Source of the DNA: a bacterium
GTDB lineage: Bacteria > UBP14 > UBA6098
Reading direction: 5' to 3'
DNA: 48,546 nt
Assembly: GCA_023145965.1 (NCBI GenBank)
Contig: JAGLDC010000005.1
Location: 1-48,546, forward strand
Shown here: in pieces, positions 1 to 7,465 of the stretch
Numbering within the stretch: the stretch's first letter is position 1
How the letters are laid out: each line of letters starts with the position of its first letter
Translations under genes and position numbers: made by a program
Notes under the pieces: generated by a model
What the model was told of the DNA's origin: nothing
Databases searched by the model: none
The model's input: the letters and a program-made list of their open reading frames with translations, nothing else

Positions 1-1
1 C

Positions 2-589
2 GAAAAGAGGAATCAGGTTCCCGAATATCGAGATACTAAAGAGATAATTCTACGCAAAACGGCTTCTTTATTAAGTGGATTGACGACAAAAAAAATCGCC
101 TCTTTAAAGAGAGCCGGGAAAGAGGGGTTATTTTTAACGAAGGACGCACGAAAAACAGAAGAGATCGAATCCGGGATTGTCGCATTGACCGTTACCTCAC
201 CGCCGTTTTTAGATATCGTGCAATACGCGAAGGACAATTGGCTACGGTGTTGGTTCAACGATATCGATAACGAAGAGATTTCTGGAAAGATCACTGTTAC
301 GAGGGATATAAGCGAATGGTCTTCGATTATGGGTGGCGTTTTTGAAGAGCTTTTTCGCATTACAAAAAAGGGTGGATGGGTCGCATTCGAGGTTGGCGAA
401 CTGAGAAAAGGCAAGATAAAACTCGAAGAATATGTCGTCCCGCTTGGCGAAAAAGCCGGTTTTGAATGCAAATCCGTAATTATCAATGAGCAGAACTTCA
501 CAAAAACATCGAATATATGGGGAGTCAGCAACAACAGCGGCGGTACGAATACAAATAGGATAGTGCTTTTCCAGAAAGTGCAGACATGA
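2..589 (+). CDS. DNA methyltransferase, C-terminal part (5' end outside window)
   Basis: The reading frame is open to the left edge, so the start lies upstream. About 65 residues in is VTSPPFLDIVQY, a clear (T)SPPY/F motif IV of an amino-methyltransferase acting on cytosine N4 or adenine N6, followed by NWLRCWF. A further strand, KKGGWVAFEVGE, resembles the conserved region after motif IV. The frame overlaps the next gene by 4 bp (ATGA), as expected of a restriction-modification pair. The product would methylate a recognition site to protect host DNA from the partner nuclease. Target and subclass cannot be told because the SAM-binding part is probably off-window. Family call is good; specificity is unknown. 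Confidence 0.8.
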   Translation, partial: EKRNQVPEYRDTKEIILRKTASLLSGLTTKKIASLKRAGKEGLFLTKDARKTEEIESGIVALTVTSPPFLDIVQYAKDNWLRCWFNDIDNEEISGKITVTRDISEWSSIMGGVFEELFRITKKGGWVAFEVGELRKGKIKLEEYVVPLGEKAGFECKSVIINEQNFTKTSNIWGVSNNSGGTNTNRIVLFQKVQT

Positions 590-1245
590 ATAAAGATTAT
601 GTGAAAAAACTTGAAGCGGTAATAGCAAAAATGTTAGAACCTTATAAGGACGTGCCATTCGACGTAATTATAAAAGGCCTTTGCGGTTTTAATGTTATTC
701 CTTTCGATCTCGACGACGAAAAGGATAAAAAACTTCTATCTACTTTAAAAAAAGTCGCAAAAAAGGTCTGCAAAGATGTAAATAGCAAACCGATTTTGCG
801 AAAAAGACCAAACGAAGCCGGCAACGACATCGAACTTTATGTAAAGCGGGTTCTCGAAGATTTTGGGTTGAAAGCCGAAATACCTACCGGAAGAAGCGGA
901 AAGAAGAAATCGACCGGTTATCCCGATATAATTTTCTTCGACGAGTCCGGTAGACCAAATTATCTCGAATGTAAAACATTTAATGACAAGAGCCTGGACA
1001 CAAGTTTTCGTTCTTTCTACCTTTCGCCCTCAGACGATTTTAAAGTAACGACTGATGCCCATCATTTAGTGATTTCGTTCGAGATATATGTCGCAGGACG
1101 TTCGAAAGAGAAAAATATTTACAAAACGAGAGGATGGAAAATCCTTTCCATCGAGAATTTATTATGCGACGTCAAACATGAGTTTAACTCCGACAATAAA
1201 AGACTTTATTCGGAAAAGCTAATTCTTACCGAAGGAACGGTCTGA
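586..1245 (+). CDS. probable type II restriction endonuclease (PD-(D/E)xK fold)
   Basis: A 219-residue protein whose start overlaps the methyltransferase stop by 4 bp (translational coupling). Residues about 113-133 read GYPDIIFFDES...YLECKTF, which matches the PD-(D/E)xK nuclease core: PD, then E-x-K about 15 residues later. An earlier Glu (GNDIELYVKRVLEDFG) fits the helix that often starts these folds. Size and position next to a methyltransferase support a type II restriction enzyme that cuts unmethylated DNA. The subfamily is not recognised, so no site is predicted. It could instead be a Vsr-like or Mrr-like accessory nuclease, but the coupled arrangement favours restriction. Confidence 0.7.
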   Translation: MNKDYVKKLEAVIAKMLEPYKDVPFDVIIKGLCGFNVIPFDLDDEKDKKLLSTLKKVAKKVCKDVNSKPILRKRPNEAGNDIELYVKRVLEDFGLKAEIPTGRSGKKKSTGYPDIIFFDESGRPNYLECKTFNDKSLDTSFRSFYLSPSDDFKVTTDAHHLVISFEIYVAGRSKEKNIYKTRGWKILSIENLLCDVKHEFNSDNKRLYSEKLILTEGTV

Positions 1246-1246
1246 T

Positions 1247-1330
1247 ATGGGTGGTTTACATAATGATATTTGCGAAGCAATAAAACAACTGGACGAAAGG
1301 GATTTAGAACCGTGGAAAAACAGTTTTTAA
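1247..1330 (+). CDS. 27-residue ORF directly after the endonuclease
   Basis: An ATG one base after the endonuclease stop opens a 27-codon frame (MGGLHNDICEAIKQLDERD...), ending at the TAA of 1328-1330. Composition is protein-like (amphipathic helix with acidic and basic residues). It resembles the first helix of a longer protein cut short where the 21-bp repeats begin. It may be a truncated third member of the restriction operon or a chance frame. Confidence 0.3.
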   Translation: MGGLHNDICEAIKQLDERDLEPWKNSF

Positions 1331-1338
1331 GAGGCGAA

Positions 1339-1566
1339 ATGAGACAAAAAAGCCTTCGGAATGGCATTCTTCTTCTTGAAAATCGCATTCCGTCAGTTAA
1401 AAATGCCATTCGTCCGGTTCAAAACGACATTTCTGTTCTTTGGAACGGCATTCCGTTTCTTAAAAATCGTGTTCCGTCAGTTAAATATGTCATTCGCCGG
1501 ATTGGAAATCCCGTTTTTCACATAACAAATCAAATTCTGTCAAATAAAATTCCCATTAGGAGGTAG
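1339..1566 (+). CDS. small ORF made of heptad (7-codon) repeats
   Basis: The ATG at 1339 sits after a purine-rich stretch (aagaggcga). The 75-residue frame is almost wholly degenerate heptads of the form N-x-I-x-x-V-K, for example NRIPSVK, NAIRPVQ, NGIPFLK, NRVPSVK. It ends at the TAG inside the ribosome-binding site of the duplicated K-subunit start, so its end is fortuitous. The frame may be translated, or open only because the 21-bp unit lacks stops. Confidence 0.3.
   Translation: MRQKSLRNGILLLENRIPSVKNAIRPVQNDISVLWNGIPFLKNRVPSVKYVIRRIGNPVFHITNQILSNKIPIRR
1359..1530 (+). repeat. 21-bp degenerate tandem repeats, about 8 units (locus 1)
   Basis: Successive 21-bp units begin TTGAAAATCGCATT, TTAAAAATGCCATT, TTCAAAACGACATT, TTTGGAACGGCATT, TTAAAAATCGTGTT, TTAAATATGTCATT and ATTGGAAATCCCGT. 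The period stays exact over several units while bases drift, and units 84 bp apart are the most alike. There are no spacers, so this is not a CRISPR array. A related array is at 11359-11475. Both arrays follow a nuclease-like gene and precede a truncated copy of an ATPase gene start. Confidence 0.75.
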
Positions 1567-1678
1567 GATGACAAAAAAATTGACACTCGCGATAGCGATT
1601 ATCGCACTTTGCACTGTCGCAGCGGCGTTTGCGCAGGTTCCAGCGGCAACCGCCGCGCAATCGACGGCGTCGAGATAG
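1552..1678 (+). pseudogene. truncated duplicate of the atpK start (leader, RBS, first 23 codons)
   Basis: Positions 1552-1637 match 2064-2149 at 85 of 86 bases, covering the aggaggtagg ribosome-binding site, the ATG (1568) and the N-terminal hydrophobic segment of subunit K. The copy then diverges and ends after 36 residues at a TAG (1676-1678), in an Ala/Thr-rich tail. It cannot make a c-subunit. The near identity implies a recent duplication linked to insertion of the ORF that now lies between the copies. Confidence 0.88.
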
Positions 1679-1698
1679 TGGAGTGAACAGTAAAACTA

Positions 1699-2055
1699 AT
1701 GGATAAAACAACACATAAAATTGTTATTGGCGATTCCCGCGATATGGCCGGGATCGACGTAATAAGTTATATTAAAAACGAAAAAGTTTACGACAGATTT
1801 ACATTCGATTTCTTTCTTAAGACCTTGTTATCATTAGACTTTGATCACGAAGAAGCAAAGAATATTATCCTTAATAATTGCCTTCTCAGCACATTAGTTC
1901 TTCAAGAAAGGATTTATAATAATTATTATAAAAAAATATCGGAAAACGAAGAAATGTCTGAAGACCTAAAAGAAGAATTCCGTCGTATTAAGAAAATTCA
2001 GAATATTGAAGTTATCGATGAAATTCGCATTGAAATAAAAAGATTATCAAAATAA
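1699..2055 (+). CDS. 118-residue hypothetical protein with methyltransferase-like first residues
   Basis: This ORF lies between the truncated and intact starts of atpK. Its first residues (THKIVIGDSRDM) look like the opening strand of N4-cytosine methyltransferases of the HKIIIGDSR...TSPPY type, but no SPPY motif follows. The rest is helical and rich in Asn, Glu, Lys and Ile. The gene is AT-rich compared with atpK, which suggests a foreign source. A weak GGAG lies 15 nt before the ATG. Function is not recognised. It could be a truncated methyltransferase start fused to another sequence, or a genuine small accessory protein of the restriction system. Confidence 0.55.
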   Translation: MDKTTHKIVIGDSRDMAGIDVISYIKNEKVYDRFTFDFFLKTLLSLDFDHEEAKNIILNNCLLSTLVLQERIYNNYYKKISENEEMSEDLKEEFRRIKKIQNIEVIDEIRIEIKRLSK

Positions 2056-2079
2056 CAAATCGACCCATTAGGAGGTAGG

Positions 2080-2658
2080 ATGACAAAAAAATTGACACTC
2101 GCGATAGCGATTATCGCACTTTGCACTGTCGCGGCGGCGTTTGCGCAGGATGCTCCCGTCGAGGCCAAAGCCGGATGGTTCAATTGGGATGCCGGAACAC
2201 TCGCGCTCATCGGAGTCGGAATCGCGGTCGTGCTGGCAGGTTTCGGATCGGCTATCGGGATCGGGATCGCGGCGAATATGTCTATCGGCGCGATGCACGA
2301 GCATCCCGGATTGTTCCCGCAGTTCTTACTTCTGTCGGCGCTTCCGGGAACGCAGGGCATTTACGGATTCGTCGCGGGATTTTTAATTATCCTGTGGACC
2401 GGGCTTCTGAACGACCCATCCGCGCTGGCGGCGCTTACGCCGGTGCAGGGATGGCATTTCCTATTCGCGGGAGTGCCTGTCGGGTTGGCCGGATTGGTTT
2501 CGGGAATTCATCAGGGCAAGGTTTGTGCATCGGGCGTTGGGCTTGTCGTAAGAGATAAGGCGAATGTCGCCAAGGCTATGACGCTCGCGGCTTTCGTCGA
2601 GTTCTACGCCATCCTCGGTCTTCTGGCCAGCGTGTTAATTTTACTCTCCATCAAGTAA
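2080..2658 (+). CDS. atpK: V-type ATP synthase subunit K (proteolipid c-ring)
   Basis: A 192-residue membrane protein with a strong ribosome-binding site (aggaggtagg) 7-8 nt before the ATG. After an N-terminal signal-like segment (residues 5-23) come two helical hairpins. The first (about 40-110) has the Gly-rich IGVGIAVVLAGFGSAIGIGI and LPGTQGIYGF, with Gln where a carboxylate would be. The second (about 128-190) holds the ion-binding Glu174 in AFVEFYAILG. This one-carboxylate double hairpin is typical of V-type K subunits, which form the rotor ring carrying H+ or Na+. It opens the cluster K-E-C-F-A-B. The leader and first codons are duplicated upstream at 1552-1637. Confidence 0.95.
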   Translation: MTKKLTLAIAIIALCTVAAAFAQDAPVEAKAGWFNWDAGTLALIGVGIAVVLAGFGSAIGIGIAANMSIGAMHEHPGLFPQFLLLSALPGTQGIYGFVAGFLIILWTGLLNDPSALAALTPVQGWHFLFAGVPVGLAGLVSGIHQGKVCASGVGLVVRDKANVAKAMTLAAFVEFYAILGLLASVLILLSIK

Positions 2659-2659
2659 A

Positions 2660-3247
2660 ATGGGTATAAATGGAATCATAAATAAAATCTCCGCCGATGC
2701 CGACACTCAGATAGCCCAACTCGAGGCCGAAAACAAAAAGGCTATGCAAAAAATAAAGGAAGAAGCGCTTAAAAACGTCGCAGAGATCGAAAAATCGGCG
2801 CAAATTCGAGCAACGGAAGAACAACAACGCGCCTTCGATCAGACACTTTCGCGCGAAGAGGCAAAGCTACGAGTCGAATTCCTCCGAGTAAAACAAGAGC
2901 TAGTCGTAGAGACTTTCGCAAAGGCGCGCAATAGCCTTCTAGGATTACCAAATGAAGAGCTAAAAAAACGCTATTTAAATCACATCGTGTCTTTCGGCGA
3001 AAAAAACGGCAAGATAATCGTCGGCTCTGAAGATAAAGCTCTTCTGGATGAAGACTTCGTGAAATCTGCGGGGGATGCGGTGGGAGGTTCTTTCGACCGC
3101 GAGCTTAGCGATAGCTTCAAACACGGTTTTATGCTTATCGCCGGCAAAATCCAATATGACGCGCGTTTCGACGAGCTTTATAATGAGATAAGCGAGAGTA
3201 AAACAGACCAAATCGCCTCTATATTGTTCTCAGGGGAGGCTGAATGA
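2660..3247 (+). CDS. atpE: V-type ATP synthase subunit E (peripheral stalk)
   Basis: 195 residues starting 1 nt after the atpK stop. Residues about 10-75 form a long charged coiled coil (AQLEAENKKAMQKIKEEAL...), followed by a globular domain with KIIVGSEDK and GGSFDRELSDSFKHGFMLIAG, the pattern of subunit E C-terminal domains. The protein is part of the stator stalk tying the catalytic A3B3 head to the membrane sector. Its stop overlaps the start of subunit C by 4 bp (ATGA). Base composition is lower in GC than atpK, atpA and atpB. Confidence 0.9.
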   Translation: MGINGIINKISADADTQIAQLEAENKKAMQKIKEEALKNVAEIEKSAQIRATEEQQRAFDQTLSREEAKLRVEFLRVKQELVVETFAKARNSLLGLPNEELKKRYLNHIVSFGEKNGKIIVGSEDKALLDEDFVKSAGDAVGGSFDRELSDSFKHGFMLIAGKIQYDARFDELYNEISESKTDQIASILFSGEAE

Positions 3248-4257
3248 GCCTCAATGTGCCCTTAGTGGTCACTCCAGACTCGAGATACTCATATGCAACC
3301 GGCGTTGTTCGCGGTAAATGGGAAAAACGCCTCAAGCGTCCCGAATTCGCACGGCTTATCGAGGCTCAACCCGAGGAGCTAGGTAAAACAATTGCCGAAC
3401 TCGGTTTTCAGGGGGCTGAAACTGATATAGAATTAGCTCTTTCTGAAGAATGGTTCAAGACTATCGCCCTCGTCGAGTCCCTGATCGATGATGCAAAATT
3501 GGCTTCACTGGCTAGAATATATACCGATTTTACAAATTTGGCGATTGCAATCAAAGCTGAGGCATTCAATTTCGATTATAAGCCTTATCATCTCCCTGGA
3601 GGACTTCTATCCTCCGAAGAAATGGCCGAACTTGTCGCCGATGAACGTTTAGCTCAAAATCAAGCCGAAGAAGAGATTTTACTGGCTATAAAAGAGGCTC
3701 GAGATGTCTATGAAAAAACAGACCTTCAGCTTACAATCAACGCCGCAGTCGATTCTCATTTCGCTACGATATTTAAAAAACTCCTTTTTGGCTCTGCTAG
3801 AGAATTCCTCATCGAATTAGCGCGTCGCTGGTTAGATTGTAAAAATTTCTCTGCATACCTTCGTTTGAGAGCAGCTAATTTCGATATTGATCTATTCAAA
3901 CAGTTTTTCGTCGAAGGCGGGCATTTAATAAGAGAAGATTACATGCGATTCGAAGAGGGCGAAATCGATGCAATCCCATCGAGATTGGTGTTCTCAATAT
4001 ATGGCAAGCCCTTCGCCGATGCCGTAGCCGACTCTATTAAAAATGAAAATTTCTCCAAACTCTCGGCGTTTTTCAATAAGCTCCTCGAGGAATTTCTCAG
4101 GAACAGTATTTATGTGCCCTTCGGTGTAGAGGTTATTATCGCATATGCCTTCCTGAAACACAGTGAAATACGCGCCGTTAGAGCCATCGCACGCATGAAG
4201 TCAGCTAAACTCGGCAAAGACATCATCGCCGAAAGGATTCGCTATGGCGACATATAA
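3244..4257 (+). CDS. atpC: V-type ATP synthase subunit C (central rotor socket)
   Basis: 337 residues, all-helical, with the AtpC/V-ATPase d-subunit signature near the start (SRYSYATGVVRGKWEKRL, then PEFARLIEAQPEELGKTIAELGF). This funnel-shaped protein links the central stalk to the K ring. Its start overlaps atpE by 4 bp and its end overlaps atpF by 14 bp, so E, C and F are probably translated as a coupled block. Length is normal for the family. Confidence 0.9.
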   Translation: MSLNVPLVVTPDSRYSYATGVVRGKWEKRLKRPEFARLIEAQPEELGKTIAELGFQGAETDIELALSEEWFKTIALVESLIDDAKLASLARIYTDFTNLAIAIKAEAFNFDYKPYHLPGGLLSSEEMAELVADERLAQNQAEEEILLAIKEARDVYEKTDLQLTINAAVDSHFATIFKKLLFGSAREFLIELARRWLDCKNFSAYLRLRAANFDIDLFKQFFVEGGHLIREDYMRFEEGEIDAIPSRLVFSIYGKPFADAVADSIKNENFSKLSAFFNKLLEEFLRNSIYVPFGVEVIIAYAFLKHSEIRAVRAIARMKSAKLGKDIIAERIRYGDI

Positions 4258-4570
4258 AACTGCTATTATCGGCGATATCGCGACTACGCTTCCATTTAAA
4301 GCAATGGGCCTCGATACAATAATCGACGACGGTCAAGTCGATTTGACTGAGGCATTCAATAAACTTGTAAATACTAGAGAATACGGCGCAATATTCATCA
4401 CCGAGGAGTCCGCAGAGAAAATAACAGAGAGTATCGAAAAGGTGCGCTATGAACCACTGCCGTCTGTGATTCTTATCCCAACTGTGCGTGGCTCGCTAGG
4501 CAAAGGCAAAAACGCGGTGCGCGAAACTATGAAACGCGCCGCCGGAAGAGACATTATGGGAGATGGATGA
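4244..4570 (+). CDS. atpF: V-type ATP synthase subunit F (central stalk)
   Basis: 108 residues with the CheY-like fold of subunit F: KTAIIGDIATTLPFKAMGLDT at the N-terminus, then YGAIFITEESAEKI and LPSVILIPTV. It binds the central stalk and regulates hydrolysis. The last 54 bp of the coding region (4508-4561) recur at 5352-5405 with one mismatch, marking a duplication. The normal next gene is A, here displaced by about 3.5 kb of accessory DNA. Confidence 0.92.
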   Translation: MATYKTAIIGDIATTLPFKAMGLDTIIDDGQVDLTEAFNKLVNTREYGAIFITEESAEKITESIEKVRYEPLPSVILIPTVRGSLGKGKNAVRETMKRAAGRDIMGDG

Positions 4571-4665
4571 TGAACAAACTTTATTATGGCGATAAATATA
4601 AGATTGGATGTAAATAAATAATAATAAACAAGATTTCTAAATAAACATAAAGCAAGGAGAGCAAG

Positions 4666-4935
4666 ATGCCAAGAGGTGACGGAACAGGACCTGACGGTAA
4701 AGGGCCAGGCACGGGTCGCGGCACAGGTCGCGGAATGGGAAGAAACTTTTCCAGAAGCGCTCAAATGAAGGCGATCATCGACGAATCGAAATGCACCGGC
4801 TGCAAACTCTGTATCGAAGCTTGCCCATTTGGAGCGATTACAGTAAATAAAACCGCCCGCGTGGACGAAACGAAATGCAATGGCTGCGGTCGATGCGTTC
4901 CGGCTTGCCCCGTGACCGCTATCACAATGAGGTGA
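4666..4935 (+). CDS. two-cluster 4Fe-4S ferredoxin with Gly/Arg-rich N-terminus
   Basis: 89 residues. The first 25 or so are the Gly/Pro/Arg-rich MPRGDGTGPDGKGPGTG type leader found on small proteins beside NifX-like genes in anaerobes. The rest holds two 4Fe-4S motifs, CTGCKLCIEACPFGA and CNGCGRCVPACPVTA. A purine-rich aaggagagc precedes the ATG. The next gene, NifX-like, starts 9 nt after the stop, so the pair probably works in iron-sulfur or electron handling. A broken second copy is at 7466-7644. Its presence inside an ATPase operon is unusual and reflects insertion, not a role in ATP synthesis. Confidence 0.9.
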   Translation: MPRGDGTGPDGKGPGTGRGTGRGMGRNFSRSAQMKAIIDESKCTGCKLCIEACPFGAITVNKTARVDETKCNGCGRCVPACPVTAITMR

Positions 4936-4944
4936 TTGGAAAAT

Positions 4945-5376
4945 ATGAAGACATTAAGGATCGCGCTCGGCTCGAACGATAACGTGAATATCGTTCTGGA
5001 TCACATGGGAGAATCAAAAAACTTCCTTATATACGATCTTTTTGAGGATGGACGGTTCGAATTTGTCGAAAAGAGAGAGAATACATCCGGCGAATCGATT
5101 AAACACGGCGATAAGGAAAAAATGCAAAAGGCTATGATGATGTTCGCAGACTCCGATATCGTCATGGCAAGGGAACTCAGCCCAAATTATATTAGGATGA
5201 GGGACAACTCCAAATTCCAGCCTGTCTTGACCCATATGGACTCGATCGAGGGTTCTATGGCGGAGATGGGCGCGTCGTTCGATGAGATATGCGGCCTCGT
5301 CGAGCGGCGAAAGCGCGGCGAAAGGATGAAGATTATTCCCAAAATCGGGAAAAAAACGCGGTGCGCGAAACTATGA
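4945..5376 (+). CDS. NifX/NifB-type dinitrogenase cofactor-domain protein, copy 1 (altered C-terminus)
   Basis: 143 residues from the ATG at 4945, chosen over an upstream TTG because the paralog at 7672 starts at the matching residue and gaggtga lies about 10 nt upstream. It has the NifX/NafY-like fold start (LRIALGSNDNVNIVLDHMGE). Such stand-alone proteins bind metal clusters or their precursors and usually sit with small ferredoxins. It is closely similar to copy 2 except at the end. After IPKIGKK the last residues (TRCAKL) are translated out of frame from a duplicated piece of atpF, so the natural C-terminus was replaced at the duplication junction. Confidence 0.85.
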   Translation: MKTLRIALGSNDNVNIVLDHMGESKNFLIYDLFEDGRFEFVEKRENTSGESIKHGDKEKMQKAMMMFADSDIVMARELSPNYIRMRDNSKFQPVLTHMDSIEGSMAEMGASFDEICGLVERRKRGERMKIIPKIGKKTRCAKL

Positions 5377-5405
5377 AACGCGCCGCCGGAAGAAACATTA
5401 TGGGA
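5352..5405 (+). pseudogene. duplicate of the 3' end of atpF
   Basis: Matches 4508-4561 at 53 of 54 bases and encodes the atpF C-terminal residues KNAVRETMKRAAGR, then diverges. It starts in an A-tract shared by the end of the NifX gene (gggaaaaa) and by atpF (gcaaaaacg), which looks like the joint of a tandem duplication. The NifX copy 1 stop codon lies within it. Confidence 0.88.
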
Positions 5406-5472
5406 CCGGATTAAAATAGCGGCGATAAAAATTAACACCAAAATTGAAAAATATGCGCCATTAGGAAAAATA

Positions 5473-5588
5473 GGCTGGCGCGAGGGCCGGGCGACGGCGC
5501 GCGATTTGCCATCGCAAATCGCGTGACGGAGCGGTGGCCGGGGGCGGAGCCGTTGCGTCCAGAGGACGTAGCAACGGGCGTGACAGCC
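5473..5588 (+). repeat. 116-bp structured repeat, copy A
   Basis: A GC-rich 116-bp element closed by ggctg...cagcc. Inside are a hairpin (cgatttgc/gcaaatcg) and a second (gttgcgtcc/ggacgtagcaac). A second copy of the same length is at 7322-7437, in the same orientation. Together they bracket the secreted-protein and alkD genes. It looks like a non-autonomous mobile or REP-like element; an RNA role is not excluded. Confidence 0.8.
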
Positions 5589-5641
5589 GGTCGAGTGACC
5601 AATAAACGAAAAAGGATTTTTAAATTTTAAAAGGAGGAAGA

Positions 5642-6571
5642 ATGAAAAAGATGATGTTTGTTGCGATGGCGATAGTTTTCGCCGCCGGAGCACTATCCGC
5701 TTATGTGGCAGCGGATTATATGCCGCTCACAGTCGGAAATTATTGGGTTTATTCAGATTCGTCGGAGGTCGGTTTGGACTCATCGAGAACGGATATCGCC
5801 GGAACATCGATATGGGAAGGAACACCGTGTTTCATAATGGAGAATATCGATTACGAGTATTCCGAGATCGAAACATCTTTTGTCTACTTCGATTCCGGAA
5901 GCTTGTGGATAGTCCAGTATGATTCGGAAGAAGGCGATCATTTCTTGGTTCTCTTCCTTCCGGCGGTTTTCGACATCGGATCGACCTGGGATGTAATATA
6001 TATGGACACGAGCTGGACAGAAGATCCGTATGAATATTTTTACACTATTCATTCGTCCGCTGTCCTCGAAGCGGTCGAAAATGTGGTTACTCCGGCAGGT
6101 TTGTTCATGAACTGCCTGAAAATATCGCAAAGTGGGTATTTCAGAATGACCGTTCTAATGGACGGAACACCGATTTATTCGGATTCTTCGGACCTCGATA
6201 TCAACTATATCTGGATTGGCGAGGATGCCGGTGTAGTCAAAGATTATACTTTCGACACCGAAGACAGCACCGAGTCTGTATCGCTATTGATACGGTCGAA
6301 CCTCACCGGTATCGACGAAGCAATTTTGCCATCGGTAAATGCGATAGCCGCGTTCCCAAATCCGTTCAATGCTGCGGTGACTATCGATGTCCCCGAAAAC
6401 ACCGAGGAAATCGAAGTTTACGACGCTATGGGAAAACTCGTCGATACCGTTCCCGTCGATTTCGGACAAGCAAGATGGAATCCATCGAGAGAGACCGCTG
6501 CGGGTATGTATTTAGTCAAGGCTAAGTCCGGCGGTCGTTTTGTTTCTAAGAAAATCGTATTTCTAAAATAG
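5642..6571 (+). CDS. secreted protein with T9SS C-terminal sorting domain
   Basis: 309 residues after a strong aaaggagga site. Residues 1-24 are a signal peptide (KKMMFVAMAIVFAAGALSA). The middle is beta-rich with no named domain (YMPLTVGNYWVYSDS... suggests a lipoprotein-like beta barrel or sandwich). From about residue 235 there is a typical T9SS/FlgD-like tail: FPNPFNAAVTIDV, IEVYDAMGKLV, AAGMYLVKA, ending KKIVFLK. The product is probably exported and attached to or released from the cell surface. It has nothing evident to do with the ATPase genes around it and lies between the 116-bp repeats, so it is likely cargo. Confidence 0.85.
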   Translation: MKKMMFVAMAIVFAAGALSAYVAADYMPLTVGNYWVYSDSSEVGLDSSRTDIAGTSIWEGTPCFIMENIDYEYSEIETSFVYFDSGSLWIVQYDSEEGDHFLVLFLPAVFDIGSTWDVIYMDTSWTEDPYEYFYTIHSSAVLEAVENVVTPAGLFMNCLKISQSGYFRMTVLMDGTPIYSDSSDLDINYIWIGEDAGVVKDYTFDTEDSTESVSLLIRSNLTGIDEAILPSVNAIAAFPNPFNAAVTIDVPENTEEIEVYDAMGKLVDTVPVDFGQARWNPSRETAAGMYLVKAKSGGRFVSKKIVFLK

Positions 6572-6599
6572 GCGTTGGACGCGATCCGATGAAAAATTT

Positions 6600-7319
6600 A
6601 TGGCCGATTTCAATAAAATCGCCGATGAAATAAAGGCCGAACTCGAAGCCATAGCCGAGCCGGAATACCGCGAACGCCTTAAAGGCTTTTTCCGCGAGGA
6701 AATTAATCCTATCGGCGTGCGAGCGAAGTTCATTCACGAGGTGGCGGCGCGGCAATGGCTAAATATCAAGGCCGAGCCAAAAGACCGAATTTTCGAGCTT
6801 TGCGAGGTTCTTTTAAAATATCGAATAGCCGAAATGACTTCCGTGGCACTCGATTTAGCGTGGAAAATCCGCCGAAAATATGAGCCGGACGATTTCGAAT
6901 TATTCCAGCGGTGGCTCGACGAATATGTCGATAATTGGGGCGCGTGTGACAATATCTGTTGTCGAAATATTGGATATATGATATTCGAAAACCGCGAGCT
7001 TATCGGAGCGCTATATAATTGGACGCGCTCCAAAAACCGTTGGCGCAAAAGAGCCTCCGCCGTTTCGTTGATATATTCCAACAAGCGCGGCGAAAATATC
7101 GACGAGGCATTCGAGATCGCAAATATTCTCATGGACGACGAAGACGACCTCGTGCGAAAAGGCTATGGATGGATGCTCAAGGTCGTCGGCGAAAAACGCC
7201 CGAAGCGCGTGTTCGATTTCGTCACGGCAAGTGTCGCGAGGATGCCGCGTGTCGCGTTCAGATACGCTATCGAAAAATTACCGCCTGAAATGAAAAAAAG
7301 GGCGATGAAAATAAAATAA
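6600..7319 (+). CDS. AlkD-like DNA alkylation repair glycosylase
   Basis: 239 residues built of HEAT-like helical pairs. Hallmarks are EINPIGVRAKFIHEVA near residue 35, WLDEYVDNWGACDNIC (the Trp/Asp pair that lines the AlkD active cleft), RWRKRASAVSLIY, and DLVRKGYGWMLKVVGEKRP. AlkD-type enzymes excise N3- and N7-alkylpurines from DNA. Length is normal. The ribosome-binding site is weak. It lies between the secreted-protein gene and repeat copy B, with only 2 nt between its stop and the repeat. Confidence 0.88.
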   Translation: MADFNKIADEIKAELEAIAEPEYRERLKGFFREEINPIGVRAKFIHEVAARQWLNIKAEPKDRIFELCEVLLKYRIAEMTSVALDLAWKIRRKYEPDDFELFQRWLDEYVDNWGACDNICCRNIGYMIFENRELIGALYNWTRSKNRWRKRASAVSLIYSNKRGENIDEAFEIANILMDDEDDLVRKGYGWMLKVVGEKRPKRVFDFVTASVARMPRVAFRYAIEKLPPEMKKRAMKIK

Positions 7320-7321
7320 AC

Positions 7322-7437
7322 GGCTGGCGCGAGGGCCGGGCGACGGCGCGAGATTTGCACATTCGCAAATCGAGTGACGGAGTGGATGGGGCGGGGAACC
7401 GTTGTCTCCGAAGGACGTAGCAACGGGCGTGACAGCC
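7322..7437 (+). repeat. 116-bp structured repeat, copy B
   Basis: Same length and orientation as the element at 5473-5588, with the same closing stem (ggctg/cagcc) and the same first 29 bases. Differences cluster in the loop and middle region, while the last 24 or so bases (gacgtagcaacgggcgtgac...) are again identical. The two copies bracket 1.7 kb of cargo. Confidence 0.8.
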
Positions 7438-7465
7438 AAAAACGACTGAAATTAAAAATTTAAGT

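Noticed and set aside
1359-1530. Possible CRISPR array
   Set aside because: Units are 21 bp, contiguous and degenerate, with no unique spacers and no cas genes nearby.
5187-5693. Long minus-strand frame across the 116-bp element and neighbours
   Set aside because: It is antisense to real genes and GC-rich repeat sequence, with no protein-like motif.
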